Assembly: GCA_013176395.1 (NCBI GenBank) | Contig: JABMLP010000012.1 | Location: 372,001 to 436,000, forward strand | Direction of reading: 5' to 3' | From: Venturia oleaginea | Taxonomy: Eukaryota; Ascomycota; Dothideomycetes; Venturiales; Venturiaceae | DNA: 64,000 nucleotides | Shown: positions 1 to 9,616 of the stretch, in pieces | Numbering within the stretch: the first letter of the stretch is position 1 | How the letters are laid out: every line of letters begins with the position of its first letter | Notes under the pieces: model-generated | Databases searched by the model: none | What the model saw: the letters and a program-made list of their open reading frames with translations, nothing else | Told to the model about the DNA's origin: nothing | Translations under genes and position numbers: made by a program

Positions 1-361
1 AAAAGTGATCGCGACTTGGAGGCGAGTGCGAGTACGTGGATGATCCGTAGTGACTCTGTGCTCCGCTTGTCGCAAGTGCCGTCAGCGCAGAAGCAGCTTC
101 ATACGACGATGTGATTTGAGCTAGAGGCGCATTGTATGTTGACGAGTAGGAGCCCTGACGCGATCCGTATGGTTGCGCGTTATACGATTCCGGCGAGTGT
201 ATAGTATGCGATTGGGCTCCGTAAGGCTGGTCTGTATGCGACGAGTAGGTATGCGATTGTGAAGGCTCAGGAGATTGGTAGTGGATGGGCGCGAGAGCTC
301 TAGGAGGTGAGGCTCGAGGAGAGGGCGCTGGATTGAGCAGATCTGCGAGTGGGAGGGACAT
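1..361 (-). CDS. N-terminus of an unrecognised low-complexity protein (cut by window edge)
   Basis: A frame opens at the ATG at 361-359 and stays open to the left edge, giving 120 codons. The product starts MSLPLADLLNPAPSPRASPP and is rich in Ser, Tyr, Pro, Gln and His, with repeated short Ser/Tyr/Gln stretches. No catalytic motif, signal peptide or membrane segment is visible. Such N-terminal tails are common in fungal transcription regulators, but no DNA-binding domain lies in the visible part, so I give no function. It runs in the same direction as nse3 and the bromodomain gene. A competing frame over the same bases reads as an Arg/Thr-rich sequence and is a shadow. Confidence 0.6.
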   Translation of the reverse strand, partial: MSLPLADLLNPAPSPRASPPRALAPIHYQSPEPSQSHTYSSHTDQPYGAQSHTIHSPESYNAQPYGSRQGSYSSTYNAPLAQITSSYEAASALTALATSGAQSHYGSSTYSHSPPSRDHF

Positions 362-585
362 GGCCGGATCAATGAAGTGTGTGATATGGTATGGGTATTG
401 TTATGTGAAAGAGAGATTCATGGTGTCAGTCGAACTGTTGACTAGAGATGGAATCTGTGAGTGATTGACCAGACAGGGAAGCGTCGAGCGGGGCCTGCCT
501 TCGCGACAGCAGCGAGTGAGTTGAAAGGCCCACAGCCCACTACGTACTTCTTACATATCATACAAAATCTCAACAACAAATGTTA

Positions 586-1909
586 TCAATCAGACTCCTC
601 ATCCGGATCCTCGTCCTCTTCTTCTTCGTCCTCTTCAGCCTGCCTCCTCCGATCAGAACCATTTCGTTGTGTCCCAGACCCCTCCGCAGCCGCATGTCCA
701 TTGGCGGCGTTCCCATTAACACACGCAGCTCGACCTCTCTCGCCTCCAAGACTCAGCGTTTTCTCGATCTTCTGTTCCAACTCTTTCTCATCACAAGCGC
801 CCCAGATCTTTCGAACGATATTAGCAATAGCATGCTTGTCCACTTCCACCTTCCCAAGCGGTCCAACCATATACTCGAACCTCTCCTCTCCGCTCGCAGT
901 GTCCTTAACTTTCACGATATAACCGTCCTTGTTCATACGCTGAAGGAGCTTCTCCGTTGTTCCTAAAGGCGTGTATTCTTCTGCGTGTGCTCTGCGCATA
1001 AAACGTAGCAATTGAATTTCGTCCAGTGTGCCACCTTGAAGGACAATCATCGAGATCACAAGCGTGTATAGAGAGGTATATGTAGGATCTGGCGCTGGAA
1101 TAATGAGGGCATCGCGATACTCTAATGGGAGGGTAGTCACTAAGGTCCATATGTCTGCTGTCTTCGAGGCTTGTTTTGCGGTCTTTGCTGCTTCGGCTGT
1201 CCATCTAGTTAGCATGAATTCAGTGAGTCAATCCTCACGGCAATTTGAAGAAAAACTCTGCCAGACAAACCTTCGCCATTATGTTCAGCTTGCTGTCCCC
1301 TCGTTCTGAGTGAAATGTGACCAACATACCTCTTCGATCTCTGACGCTCACCTTCTCCTTGCCCGGCAACGCCCTCATCTCCATTCCAAATGTCATCTGC
1401 AACTTCAACTGTGCCACCGCGAACACAAGTTTGAAATCTCGTCCCTATATCAATAGCATTAGCGATCCATGAATTTTTCCCGCATTCTCCTTCCCCATTG
1501 AACTCACCTCATCATCCATAACCCTCTTAACAACATCCGTCCGTCTAATGCTCGTCCTTGAGAACGAACAAGCAAGCGCATACCTGAACATCCAGAATCA
1601 GCCTCAAACTCCACCTACTTCCCATTCCCCAAAATCTCTAACACGCTACACTCTCACCTCCTAAAAAATTGGGGCAACATACCTAACAAACTTCCTAGCC
1701 CTCTTCTCAATCTTATCTCGCTGCGTATTCCCCCGCCCACCTGCATCGCCTCTATAACTCTCTTCTTCCTCCTCTTCTTCGGGTGGTGTACCTCTCCTCC
1801 TTTGACTCGGTCTCAGTTGAGTTTGTCTCCTCCGGGAAGTTGTGGGTTCTTCCTCCTCTTCGTCTTCGGAATCGTCGCGCGGACGGGTGCGTTTGCCGGG
1901 GCGGGGCAT
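586..1909 (-). CDS. nse3: Nse3, MAGE-domain subunit of the SMC5/6 complex
   Basis: Four exons, joined as complement 1683-1909, 1508-1583, 1330-1444 and 586-1196, give 342 aa in frame. The introns are 99, 63 and 133 nt with proper GT...AG ends; the last has a GCTAAC branch site. The N-terminal ~75 residues are basic and acidic low complexity. The MAGE homology region then runs from about residue 75 to 270 (YALACSFSRTSIRRTDVVKR, then the winged-helix parts around LLQRMNKDGYIVKVKD). The C-terminus is an acidic Glu/Asp tail. Nse3 binds Nse1 and Nse4 and links them to the SMC5/6 heads for DNA repair in the nucleus. Length and domain order fit fungal Nse3. The identification rests on recognising the family, not on a search. 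Confidence 0.85.
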
Positions 1910-2469
1910 GCTTGAATGTGTCGGTCGGGGGAGAGATACAAGTATTGGAAGTTAGGATGGGTGACGAGGACTGGTAGCCGTGCAATTGAGGATTTAGAGA
2001 GTAAGGATGAAAGTCTTTGGGCGCGCGCTGGTGGACGCGTTTGAGCGAACACGTGAGAGTGTGACGAGCAAGATGAATTCGGATGTATCGCGAAAGACAA
2101 AAGACAACTGGAAGATAAAATTTTGAAACTAAGATCAAGCTTTCAGATTCCTGACAATTTTCGTTCTCGATTCTACAGGAATTCCGAGCCATTGAATGGT
2201 CTCGACTGAGATACTAAGCATCAATAATCAACTTGAAATTACATCTCAACAACACTACTGCAACATTCAGGATTCTTCTGCTCGGGAAGAAGTTCATGTC
2301 ACATCACGACGAGGACAGATCCAATCGGTTGGAGCCAAACTCCACGCATCTATAAATTCGAAATCGGCAGACTACTCTAGCTGCCAAAATTGGCTCTCTA
2401 TTTACGCGGGTACATGATATTCAAACGTGCCCTCTTAAGCCTTCTCCAAAGGTTCCCCAACAGGCTGTA
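1910..2469. other. Intergenic region between nse3 and the bromodomain gene
   Basis: This 560-bp stretch holds the upstream region of nse3 and the 3' flank of the bromodomain gene. Short open frames occur on both strands, but none has recognisable content. I see no repeat or RNA gene. Confidence 0.5.
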
Positions 2470-5169
2470 TCAACGCCTCCTCCGGGCAATAGCAGCAGCA
2501 GGCGTATCCTCCAGATCACCCTCAACATCAGGAACACCCTCACTGGCCCGACCGGTACTCTCTCTAGGCTTCGAACTACTGTCCCGAAGAGACTGCGGAA
2601 GACTCAACCCGCTAACCAACCCACTGCTCCTCTCCACAGACCGGAAATCGCCGATAGTCCTTTCCATGCCCTCAAACATCTCGCGGGCATCTTGGACCAA
2701 ATCAGAGTCGCCAGGATTGAACATGACTGCGTTCACGAAAACACGCATCACTTCTTTCTCCAACTGTGCTGAGTTGACAATTCCCTTCGGTGGAATAAGT
2801 TCTTCGCTCATTGGTAGAACGACGGATCCGCCTGCATCGCGTGGCGAGCCTATCAGAGCCGTAGACGGGTCTTTTGCCGAAATGGCTGACACTGCTCGAT
2901 TTCCTGCCGAGATGGCTTTTTTGATCGTGTTGAAGTTTTGAGGTCTTTTGATAATGCTCGAGTATCCTGGCGCATGTTTGTCTTTCACGGGATCATTGAA
3001 AAGAGATGCGTGCTTGTGGCTCGTGAGATCATTCATGATCGTTTGGCTGGTCTTGTGGAAATTCCGCACAGCGACAACCATTCCTTTATCAAGTCGCGGT
3101 TGCACCGTCATATCGCTTGCTTCAGAATCATCGCGTGTCCCACGTTTCCGCTTATTCGCATTCGACTGCAACGCCGCTCTTCGAGTACCCAGAAAACTGT
3201 TGAGAGGTGTGCCGAGTTCTTCTATCGTAGGATGAATCGAGTCCATTGCGTCTGCTGGTGTCGAAGGTTCATTCTTCACTGCGCGTCCCGTGACAGAGTC
3301 ATTATCTACGACCGAAACGTCATCAGCATGCGATGTGACTGATTGACTTCTTGTTCGGCCACGTATTGAACTGCCAATAGCGGATGATGCCACACTCCCA
3401 CCACGTCCTCTCCGTGAACGACTCACACGAGCAGCCACCTCTGGTGCCGGTCCTGGTGCTGTCACTACCTGCCTACCAATACTCGGCGGCTTACTCGCGG
3501 CGGCCTCAGGAGGCGGCGACTTAGATGGTTCGCTAATGGGGCTAACACTGCGCGTCCTTGGTCTCGGGGGTGATGATTTCCGTTTCTTCGTAGCTCTTAC
3601 CGGTAGCTTTATCGGCGTCCATCGTGTACCTCCTTCGACCTTCAAAGTTGTTGATACTGCTGGTCGTCGAACATTCGGCATGGGAGTTTTAAGCATCCTC
3701 GCAATATCGAACGGACTGAACCTGATCGGTTGCTGGTTGGGAGTAGCGTGACCCATAGGTGGCGTGGCCCCAGGATACGTCGGAAATGGAGGTCGAGCTG
3801 AATTCTGTGCCAGTTGATGTCCCATATATGGCTGTGGTCTCGCACCCGTTGGGGTTTGAGGACCTACAGTCCACGGCTCAAGCTGCATACCGCCATGAGG
3901 AGGTGCGTATGGTGAAATATTGGCATAGGGCGATGGGGAACCAGCATACGACTGTTGTCCTGGGACCGTATGAGGCTGTGAAGCCTGGCCAGCTGCATAT
4001 GGGTTTTGCGAAAGCTGTCGTGCTGGTGGCTGAGGACTCACGGGGAATGGATATGGTGGGAGAGGTGCAGGGCTCACACTAGGAAGCGGAGGAGGAAGCA
4101 TGGCTGGCGCGGTCGGAGTACGATTTTGGGCACGTTGGATTTCTTGCGGTCGAGGACCGGGAGAAGGTGCTAAAGACGTTGGTCGTGGAGTCTGTTGAGC
4201 ATGAGGAGGAGGCGTGAATTGTGAGGATGACAATCGCGGAGAGATTTTAGGTGGTATCAAAGGCGAATGCGAAGTTGGAACCTGTTGTGCGGGATGGAAG
4301 TTTGGCCCCGGTAGATGAGATGGCGATTTTGGTTGCTCTAGCACTCTTGCTTGTGATAATTCTGCTGGCCTCTCTGGCTCCTTGGAAGCTCGCGCAGGTA
4401 CTTGAACTCCTCCTTGAACTCCCCCTTGCTCTTTCGGTGGTTCTGGGAGTCGCGCCTCAGGTTCTCGAAGAAGCTCATTCGTCAATGGTATTGCTGGCTC
4501 TGCTGCTGGTATCGATGTCGCAGACGTTACGATCCTATCCGTAAGAGGCTCTACCACTTCCACGTCTTTGGCTTTCTCGCGCCGAATAACATGGTCCCAC
4601 TCACCTCGATCGAAAGCCTTTTGCAGTCTGTCATTCCAAGCACCACTTTCAATATCCTCCAACTCTTTCTTCAGCTTCGCGTATTTCCGCTCCGATTCCC
4701 GAATCTCGATTGTCGCATGTTCGCGATACCTGGCGTACAGTTTCCGAATTAAAGGTGGAAGCAGATGTATGTCCTGTGCTGCCTCATCGAGGGTGTTTGG
4801 GGTGGTTGGACTGGGAACTTTGCGCTTTCTGGATAGTCCTAATGGATCGTCCACTTCACTTTTGGAATCTCTCAGCACGCGCAGGAAAAAGTCTCGTAAC
4901 GCATCTGGATTGAGCCGTCGCGAATCATAACTGGTGCTCCTTGATATTTGCTGGTCCTTCTTCAGGACTGCGGAAACCTTGTTAAATACGGCGCCGCTGG
5001 ATAATCCATAGTTGGAGACATATTGGAACAGTAGAAGAGCCTCCAAAGGGGTGTACGCGCTCATTCCCCAGTGAGGAGTCCTCTTTCGGTATGGGTCCTG
5101 GTCGCGAGGACGGGTTGGCAGAAAGTACGGAGCCACGTTGATGTTTATCTCATGTTCAGGGGTTCCCAA
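2470..5169 (-). CDS. Bromodomain protein, BRD8/Bdc1-like (NuA4-type chromatin subunit)
   Basis: A single uninterrupted frame of 899 aa. The N-terminus has the short fold typical of BRD8-like proteins (SAYTPLEALLLFQYVSNYG, residues ~37-55), followed by a charged helical segment to ~residue 210. The middle (~220-690) is Pro/Gln/Ser-rich and disordered. A bromodomain spans about 697-846, with the ZA-loop region (SLFNDPVKD, then YSSIIKRPQNF) and the acetyl-lysine pocket region near VFVNAVMFNPGDSD, where the usual Asn is present. A long insertion sits between the first and later helices. BRD8/Bdc1 is a subunit of the NuA4/TIP60 histone acetyltransferase complex in the nucleus. The family call is good, complex membership is inferred. 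The start is the first ATG of the frame; a later start near residue 36 is possible. Confidence 0.75.
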   Translation of the reverse strand: MGTPEHEININVAPYFLPTRPRDQDPYRKRTPHWGMSAYTPLEALLLFQYVSNYGLSSGAVFNKVSAVLKKDQQISRSTSYDSRRLNPDALRDFFLRVLRDSKSEVDDPLGLSRKRKVPSPTTPNTLDEAAQDIHLLPPLIRKLYARYREHATIEIRESERKYAKLKKELEDIESGAWNDRLQKAFDRGEWDHVIRREKAKDVEVVEPLTDRIVTSATSIPAAEPAIPLTNELLREPEARLPEPPKEQGGVQGGVQVPARASKEPERPAELSQARVLEQPKSPSHLPGPNFHPAQQVPTSHSPLIPPKISPRLSSSQFTPPPHAQQTPRPTSLAPSPGPRPQEIQRAQNRTPTAPAMLPPPLPSVSPAPLPPYPFPVSPQPPARQLSQNPYAAGQASQPHTVPGQQSYAGSPSPYANISPYAPPHGGMQLEPWTVGPQTPTGARPQPYMGHQLAQNSARPPFPTYPGATPPMGHATPNQQPIRFSPFDIARMLKTPMPNVRRPAVSTTLKVEGGTRWTPIKLPVRATKKRKSSPPRPRTRSVSPISEPSKSPPPEAAASKPPSIGRQVVTAPGPAPEVAARVSRSRRGRGGSVASSAIGSSIRGRTRSQSVTSHADDVSVVDNDSVTGRAVKNEPSTPADAMDSIHPTIEELGTPLNSFLGTRRAALQSNANKRKRGTRDDSEASDMTVQPRLDKGMVVAVRNFHKTSQTIMNDLTSHKHASLFNDPVKDKHAPGYSSIIKRPQNFNTIKKAISAGNRAVSAISAKDPSTALIGSPRDAGGSVVLPMSEELIPPKGIVNSAQLEKEVMRVFVNAVMFNPGDSDLVQDAREMFEGMERTIGDFRSVERSSGLVSGLSLPQSLRDSSSKPRESTGRASEGVPDVEGDLEDTPAAAIARRRR

Positions 5170-6194
5170 TTTTGGAAAATATTTGGTGGAAACAAGGGTG
5201 TCGTATGCTTGGATGAGGGTGGACGTGCTTTGATGGACTTGTGGTTGTTGCGTATTTGATGGTGGATTTTGATGCTCTCTCGTCGCATCGCAGAAATGCC
5301 TTCATTCGGTCGTAACTGGAGTCGCTAGACTGGCGCACAGACTTCCCGTGATACACATTCAGAAGACTATTATCCGTGTTTAGTCGTTCTGGAACGTATC
5401 TAACAACTCTCGGTATCGTGTAATACTTAGCGTCGGATATTGAACCTGGAAGCCTCATCAGTGGGAGGCTGCCGTGGCCGGGAGGCTGCCACGGCCACGG
5501 AAGCCTCCAAAGTTAGGGGCCCTTGACGTGGCCGCCATTATACCTCCACCAAGCAATAGCAGGGCGGATGCTCTCTAACAGATACAACAGTACACACAAA
5601 TAATAGCTAATTTCCGACTGTCCGTACGCGAACCATCTCATCTCGCATGCTCCAGTCCATCTGTATGAACCTGGCAGGCCCGCAGAAGCTCGTCGCTGTC
5701 CTCGATGCCAGTACCTTTGCTACCTAGCTCAATAATTTCCACTCCTTTTTATACCCCCAATAGAACCAACGATCTGCCTCTCGCATGACCCCCTGATTCC
5801 AAGTCTACTCTAGACGCGCATGACAGCTCAGCGACGGGCGGTGATCCAAGGACCCTCAGACATACTCATCGCGTGTAAAACCTTCCGGCCGCCTGCAGTC
5901 TTATCACTCGCAAGTCCGCATAGATCCTCGTGCTCCTGCACCTGCATTTCCAACTTGGTTTCCCCTCCCTCATAGACCAGCACCAGCATTCAAAAGCGGA
6001 AACGATTGTCGAGATCCACCGTAGCTGAAAATCAAGGAAGCCATAGCCCAGGTCGAACCGATGGACAGACAGCAGCAACAGGGCAGACGAGGCGGACATC
6101 GCAGAGTTCAATCGTGCGTTGCTACTCTTCTTCTTCACCTATCCCCCACAATTCTTCAAGCACTCTTCTAACCTTCCCCGCGAAACACAGAGTC
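5170..6194. other. Divergent upstream region of the bromodomain and coiled-coil genes
   Basis: The region separates two divergently transcribed genes and contains a G/C-rich hairpin at 5464-5508, listed separately. The open frames here overlap on opposite strands without recognisable content. The bases just before 6195 are rich in C, T and A, as in a fungal 5' leader. Confidence 0.5.
5464..5508. repeat. G/C-rich inverted repeat
   Basis: Bases 5464-5479 (GGAGGCTGCCGTGGCC) pair with 5493-5508 at 15 of 16 positions around a 13-nt loop. The loop repeats the GGGAGGCTGCC unit of the left arm. It lies about 300 bp upstream of the bromodomain gene start. It could be a regulatory palindrome or a recombination product. 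Confidence 0.75.
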
Positions 6195-6805
6195 ATGGCA
6201 AACCAGTTCTCCGCACATCTCGACGACCTCTTCAGCATAGACAAGGGCTTAGACACCACCCTAAGACAGGTCGAGAACAAGTTGGTCGTCAATCCTATTA
6301 CCTGAGTCCTCACCGCTAATCCTTCCAAAGGCGGCAATCTGTCTATGTCCAGCAGCGTGAGCTCGAGGAGCTCCAGGAAAGGATTCGCGAAGCTGAAGCT
6401 CGTCTCGGACAGAACTCCTCAGACTCATCCAATGATGATGATGATGATGATGATGATGACAACGCAGAAGAGGCCCCGGTATCCAGACGCAGAGGCACTA
6501 GTGCAGCACAACTACCCTCCGTCTTCGCCATAGCAGAGACGACCGAAGATATACCAATACCTAAGCCAGTGCCTGTCCGGGCAAAGAATACCGGCAACCA
6601 GACACCAGTTTCCACAAACAGCGCCGAATATGTCGTTGTAAGGAGGCCGCGACCTAACCCTCGAAAGCACCCACGAGTCGACTCGCACATTGAAGTCTCC
6701 TCAAAGGAGACTACCGAGGAAGAGGACTCCGAGGACGAGAGCTCAGAGGCAGACTCAGCCGAAGAAGAGGTAGATTCAGAGGAGGAGAGCTCAAAGGAAG
6801 AGTAG
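6195..6805 (+). CDS. Small acidic coiled-coil protein, unknown function
   Basis: Two exons. Exon 1 runs from the ATG at 6195 to 6280, exon 2 from 6331 to the stop at 6803-6805, with a 50-nt intron (GTTGGT donor, GCTAAT branch, AAAG acceptor). The joined frame gives about 186 aa. Residues ~10-60 are a probable coiled coil (LFSIDKGLDTTLRQVENK, then QQRELEELQERIREAEARL). A run of nine Asp is encoded by a GAT microsatellite, then come basic and low-complexity sequence and a Glu/Ser/Asp-rich tail. The donor site is weak, so the exon junction is inferred from phase and the branch site. I do not recognise a family. The heptad-like N-terminus suggests a subunit of a coiled-coil assembly. Confidence 0.6.
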
Positions 6806-8290
6806 GAGGTCCGTTGCATATTCGTTGTGTTCCACTGCAAAACACCAACAGACATTTCCGCTTATTCGCATCTGCATATTTCGAGGCGCATACAGGAACA
6901 CCCCCGAGAACGATATCGTCACACTTGGAACCTGGTTTTGGTTGCTGAACGATCTTCACATGGGGAGTACGGCGGGAATATTCGCTTTTCATCTAGATTT
7001 TGATACCCTCGCTCCGGAAAGCTTTATACCATATCCAAATATTTTTTGTAATTCCGGCTGGCTGGCTTGGTGAGAGCCTGGCGCAGTGCTCTCGGCAAGC
7101 ACGAGAGCAGTTTTCATTTCTCATTCTCTGTTGATGCAATTGATTGGGCAGGTCATTTGATATGGGTTGCAAGCTACGGGCTTGTTGATGGGTGCGAGTT
7201 ATGTTTCTTATGTTTTATTGATGCTCTCCTCTATGAGCGAACTCGGTTGCCTTTTTAGATCACGGATTGTCACCAATTGCTTAAGGCCTTAGACCACCAA
7301 TTCTGGTTGATTATTTTCTTTCATGTCTCTTAATTCCATGAGAATTCCAAGTGCGGCGGTGCATTGATTGGACAGCCGGTCTATGCGAACTTGATACCAG
7401 AGACATCGCTCATATCTCGAGTCTCAAGCTCTTACTCTACACCATCCCTTTCTGATTTCTGCCCTTCACAAAACGAGAATTCATTGTCATCGTTTACACT
7501 CCAGCAGGCTCTCCGAAGGAGCAAACTATCACTCGATAACTCAGCAATCTCACGTATATACAAAAGCGACGTTTCTCTGCTCTATTTCTACAGGTCATCA
7601 TGGCATTGCAGCCTTCACGACCGCTTTGTGCTTGGATTATCTCCCTCTGTACGCTTATATAAATCTCCGCCCTCACACCCATCCGAGACTAGCGACCGGC
7701 ACCTCCTTCTTGTCTCTCGAACAAAATTTGAGACGATGCCTTCAGCGATGCAATGGGATGGACTATGTGAGTCCAGCCTGCTCGACGAGCCAACGATCGA
7801 ACCCGGCAAATGTTTCAACTTTCCAGAGTTTATCATTTTAGTAGAAATCATTTGTTAGTCTATACTAGATTTCGTACGGTGGTATTAAATTTTGGAAGTA
7901 CCCCAATTCGTGGTTGAGACTGGAAAGGTCGGTCCGAGTTATACATAATGGATTCCTTTGCAAGCGCTGAAAGCTGATAAAATTAGCCCAGGAATACAGC
8001 TAAAGATGTCGATCACTTTGATTAGCATTGTAATATCAGGTCTGGATCGTGGGGATGCCAGAGATACGAACGGCTGAGTCTGAGAGCTGGGTATTAAAAC
8101 GTACTTGATTGGCAAATCGGAGTACCAACACTCAACACCAGCGAAGACATGCATTACTTCTTACAGTTCCAGCCCAGACTAGGGCGGATGAGAGCAAGCT
8201 CTAGTTCTAAAGCGCTGTTACAAATCTTGTTGATCTGCTGCTCTTCCTCACCTTTCTGACCACAAAACGTCTTGCCCATTTTGTTTCTCA
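6806..8290. other. Gene-poor region before the hydrolase pseudogene
   Basis: Short frames on both strands lack recognisable domains. An ATG at 7738 followed about 30 nt later by a GTGAGT-like donor could be the first exon of the hydrolase remnant at 8291, but that would require an intron of about 500 nt, which is unusual here. Confidence 0.35.
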
Positions 8291-8971
8291 GGCCACATCC
8301 ACGATGGCACCCCGACCGGGAAAACAAAGACCGTTTACGGCCTGGAAACCCATGTCGCTGTACCAGAGGCAGCTTTGAATATCAAGGGCATCATAATAAT
8401 CATACCCGATGCTTTCGGCCTCCCTTCATCGATGAGCTTTGCAGATACAACGTCGGCTGGACAATTGCATCGTTTGGTCCCTATCTCTACAGGAACAGAT
8501 GGGGCCGACTCTTGGCCACGGGTCCAAAAATTCTTCGATGACGTGCGTTGCGACGAAGGTTCCGACGTCCCAATCGCTGCAGCAGGCTTCTATTAGAGCG
8601 GTAGACATACAATATATCTTTCCCATGCGCTCAGGGCTTCGAACGGAAAAGCACTTTGCGATGCCAGTTTTGCAGCTCACCCTTCCAACGTGGAAGTCCC
8701 TGGCGATATTGAGCCTGTCAAGAAGCCATTGGCAATTGCGCTTGGTGATGAAGATTTCGTGATGGACATTCCGACGTTGGAGAAGGTGAAGGGGATCTTG
8801 GACAAGAATGAGGTAGTATGTCGGGTTCGAGTCTACGAGGGCGCTGGGCATGGGTTTGCTGTTCGCGCGGATCCGAAGAATGAGAAGGTTATGGGTCAGA
8901 GTGTTGAGGCTGAGGGTCAGGCTATTAAATGGTTCCAGACGCAATTTGAAAAGCGAAGAGGGGTTTCGTAA
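8291..8971 (+). pseudogene. Dienelactone hydrolase-family pseudogene with broken active site
   Basis: After an apparent TTTCTCAG acceptor one frame reads GHIHDGTPTGK, then IIIIIPDAFG and, past a stop, HTIYL, AAHPSNVEVPGD, LAIALGDEDF and EGAGHGFAVRADP. This is the order of a dienelactone hydrolase, an alpha/beta hydrolase that opens lactone rings. Of the catalytic triad, the Asp (GDEDF) and His (GHGF) remain. The nucleophile elbow, normally G-F-C-W-G-G, reads GFY-stop-SG at 8585-8602, so the Cys is Tyr and the Trp is TAG. The segment between PDAFG and the elbow is also shorter and poorly conserved. No convincing first exon is seen. Two of the elbow changes are TG to TA, as expected from repeat-induced point mutation, but the ancestral bases are inferred from the family motif only. 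Confidence 0.75.
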
Positions 8972-9616
8972 GGACTAACGATTTATGGCTATCAGTCTGG
9001 TGCGTGAAAAAGCTACCAAAGTGCGATAGTCAGATTATAGATATTTATCAAGCGGCCGCTAGGATTACTGGCAAGCTTGTTCTGATATTCTTTCGGACAG
9101 TACTTCTCGCTCACACGCTGCACAAGTATATACATCAAAATCCACCTAAGTGATCTTCTTTTCCGAGATTCCATTTCTCTTTTGACGCAGCACTCCAACT
9201 CATCCCTTCTCATTACCTTTCCAGTTGGCACAAAACACACCGTCCACCCATCCGTTCCTCTCTGATGCCTTATTTTCTACCCGTTTCCTGCAAAGATCGT
9301 GTAAAGAGCAGCGTCCGTGATATATAACTCTAGCATCTATCGCAAGTCGGACACCCATCTTCAGTCATACAAAAATCCATGCTGTCTCTCGATCTCGACG
9401 GCGCGAACGTTGGTACGACTTCCGTGTGGCGGAAGCAGACACAGCATTATTATGTGGCGTACATCTATGGATCTCCGATCTGCAATTTCATTTTTGGTAT
9501 AAGGATTTGTTCCACGATTATGGCCAGTCCAGTCGCATCGATCGCTAGCCTCTTTTCGCTGATTTTTCGCTGAAGAGATTGGACCATGGCGCAGAATCCT
9601 CCATCGGCTTCAGTCA
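8972..9616. other. Spacer between two pseudogenes
   Basis: This 645-bp stretch contains short frames on both strands without recognisable content. The last part may hold the lost 5' end of the ankyrin pseudogene. Confidence 0.4.

Noticed and set aside
6427..6460. GAT repeat as an independent repeat feature
   Set aside because: It is in frame and encodes the Asp run of the coiled-coil protein gene, so it is described there.
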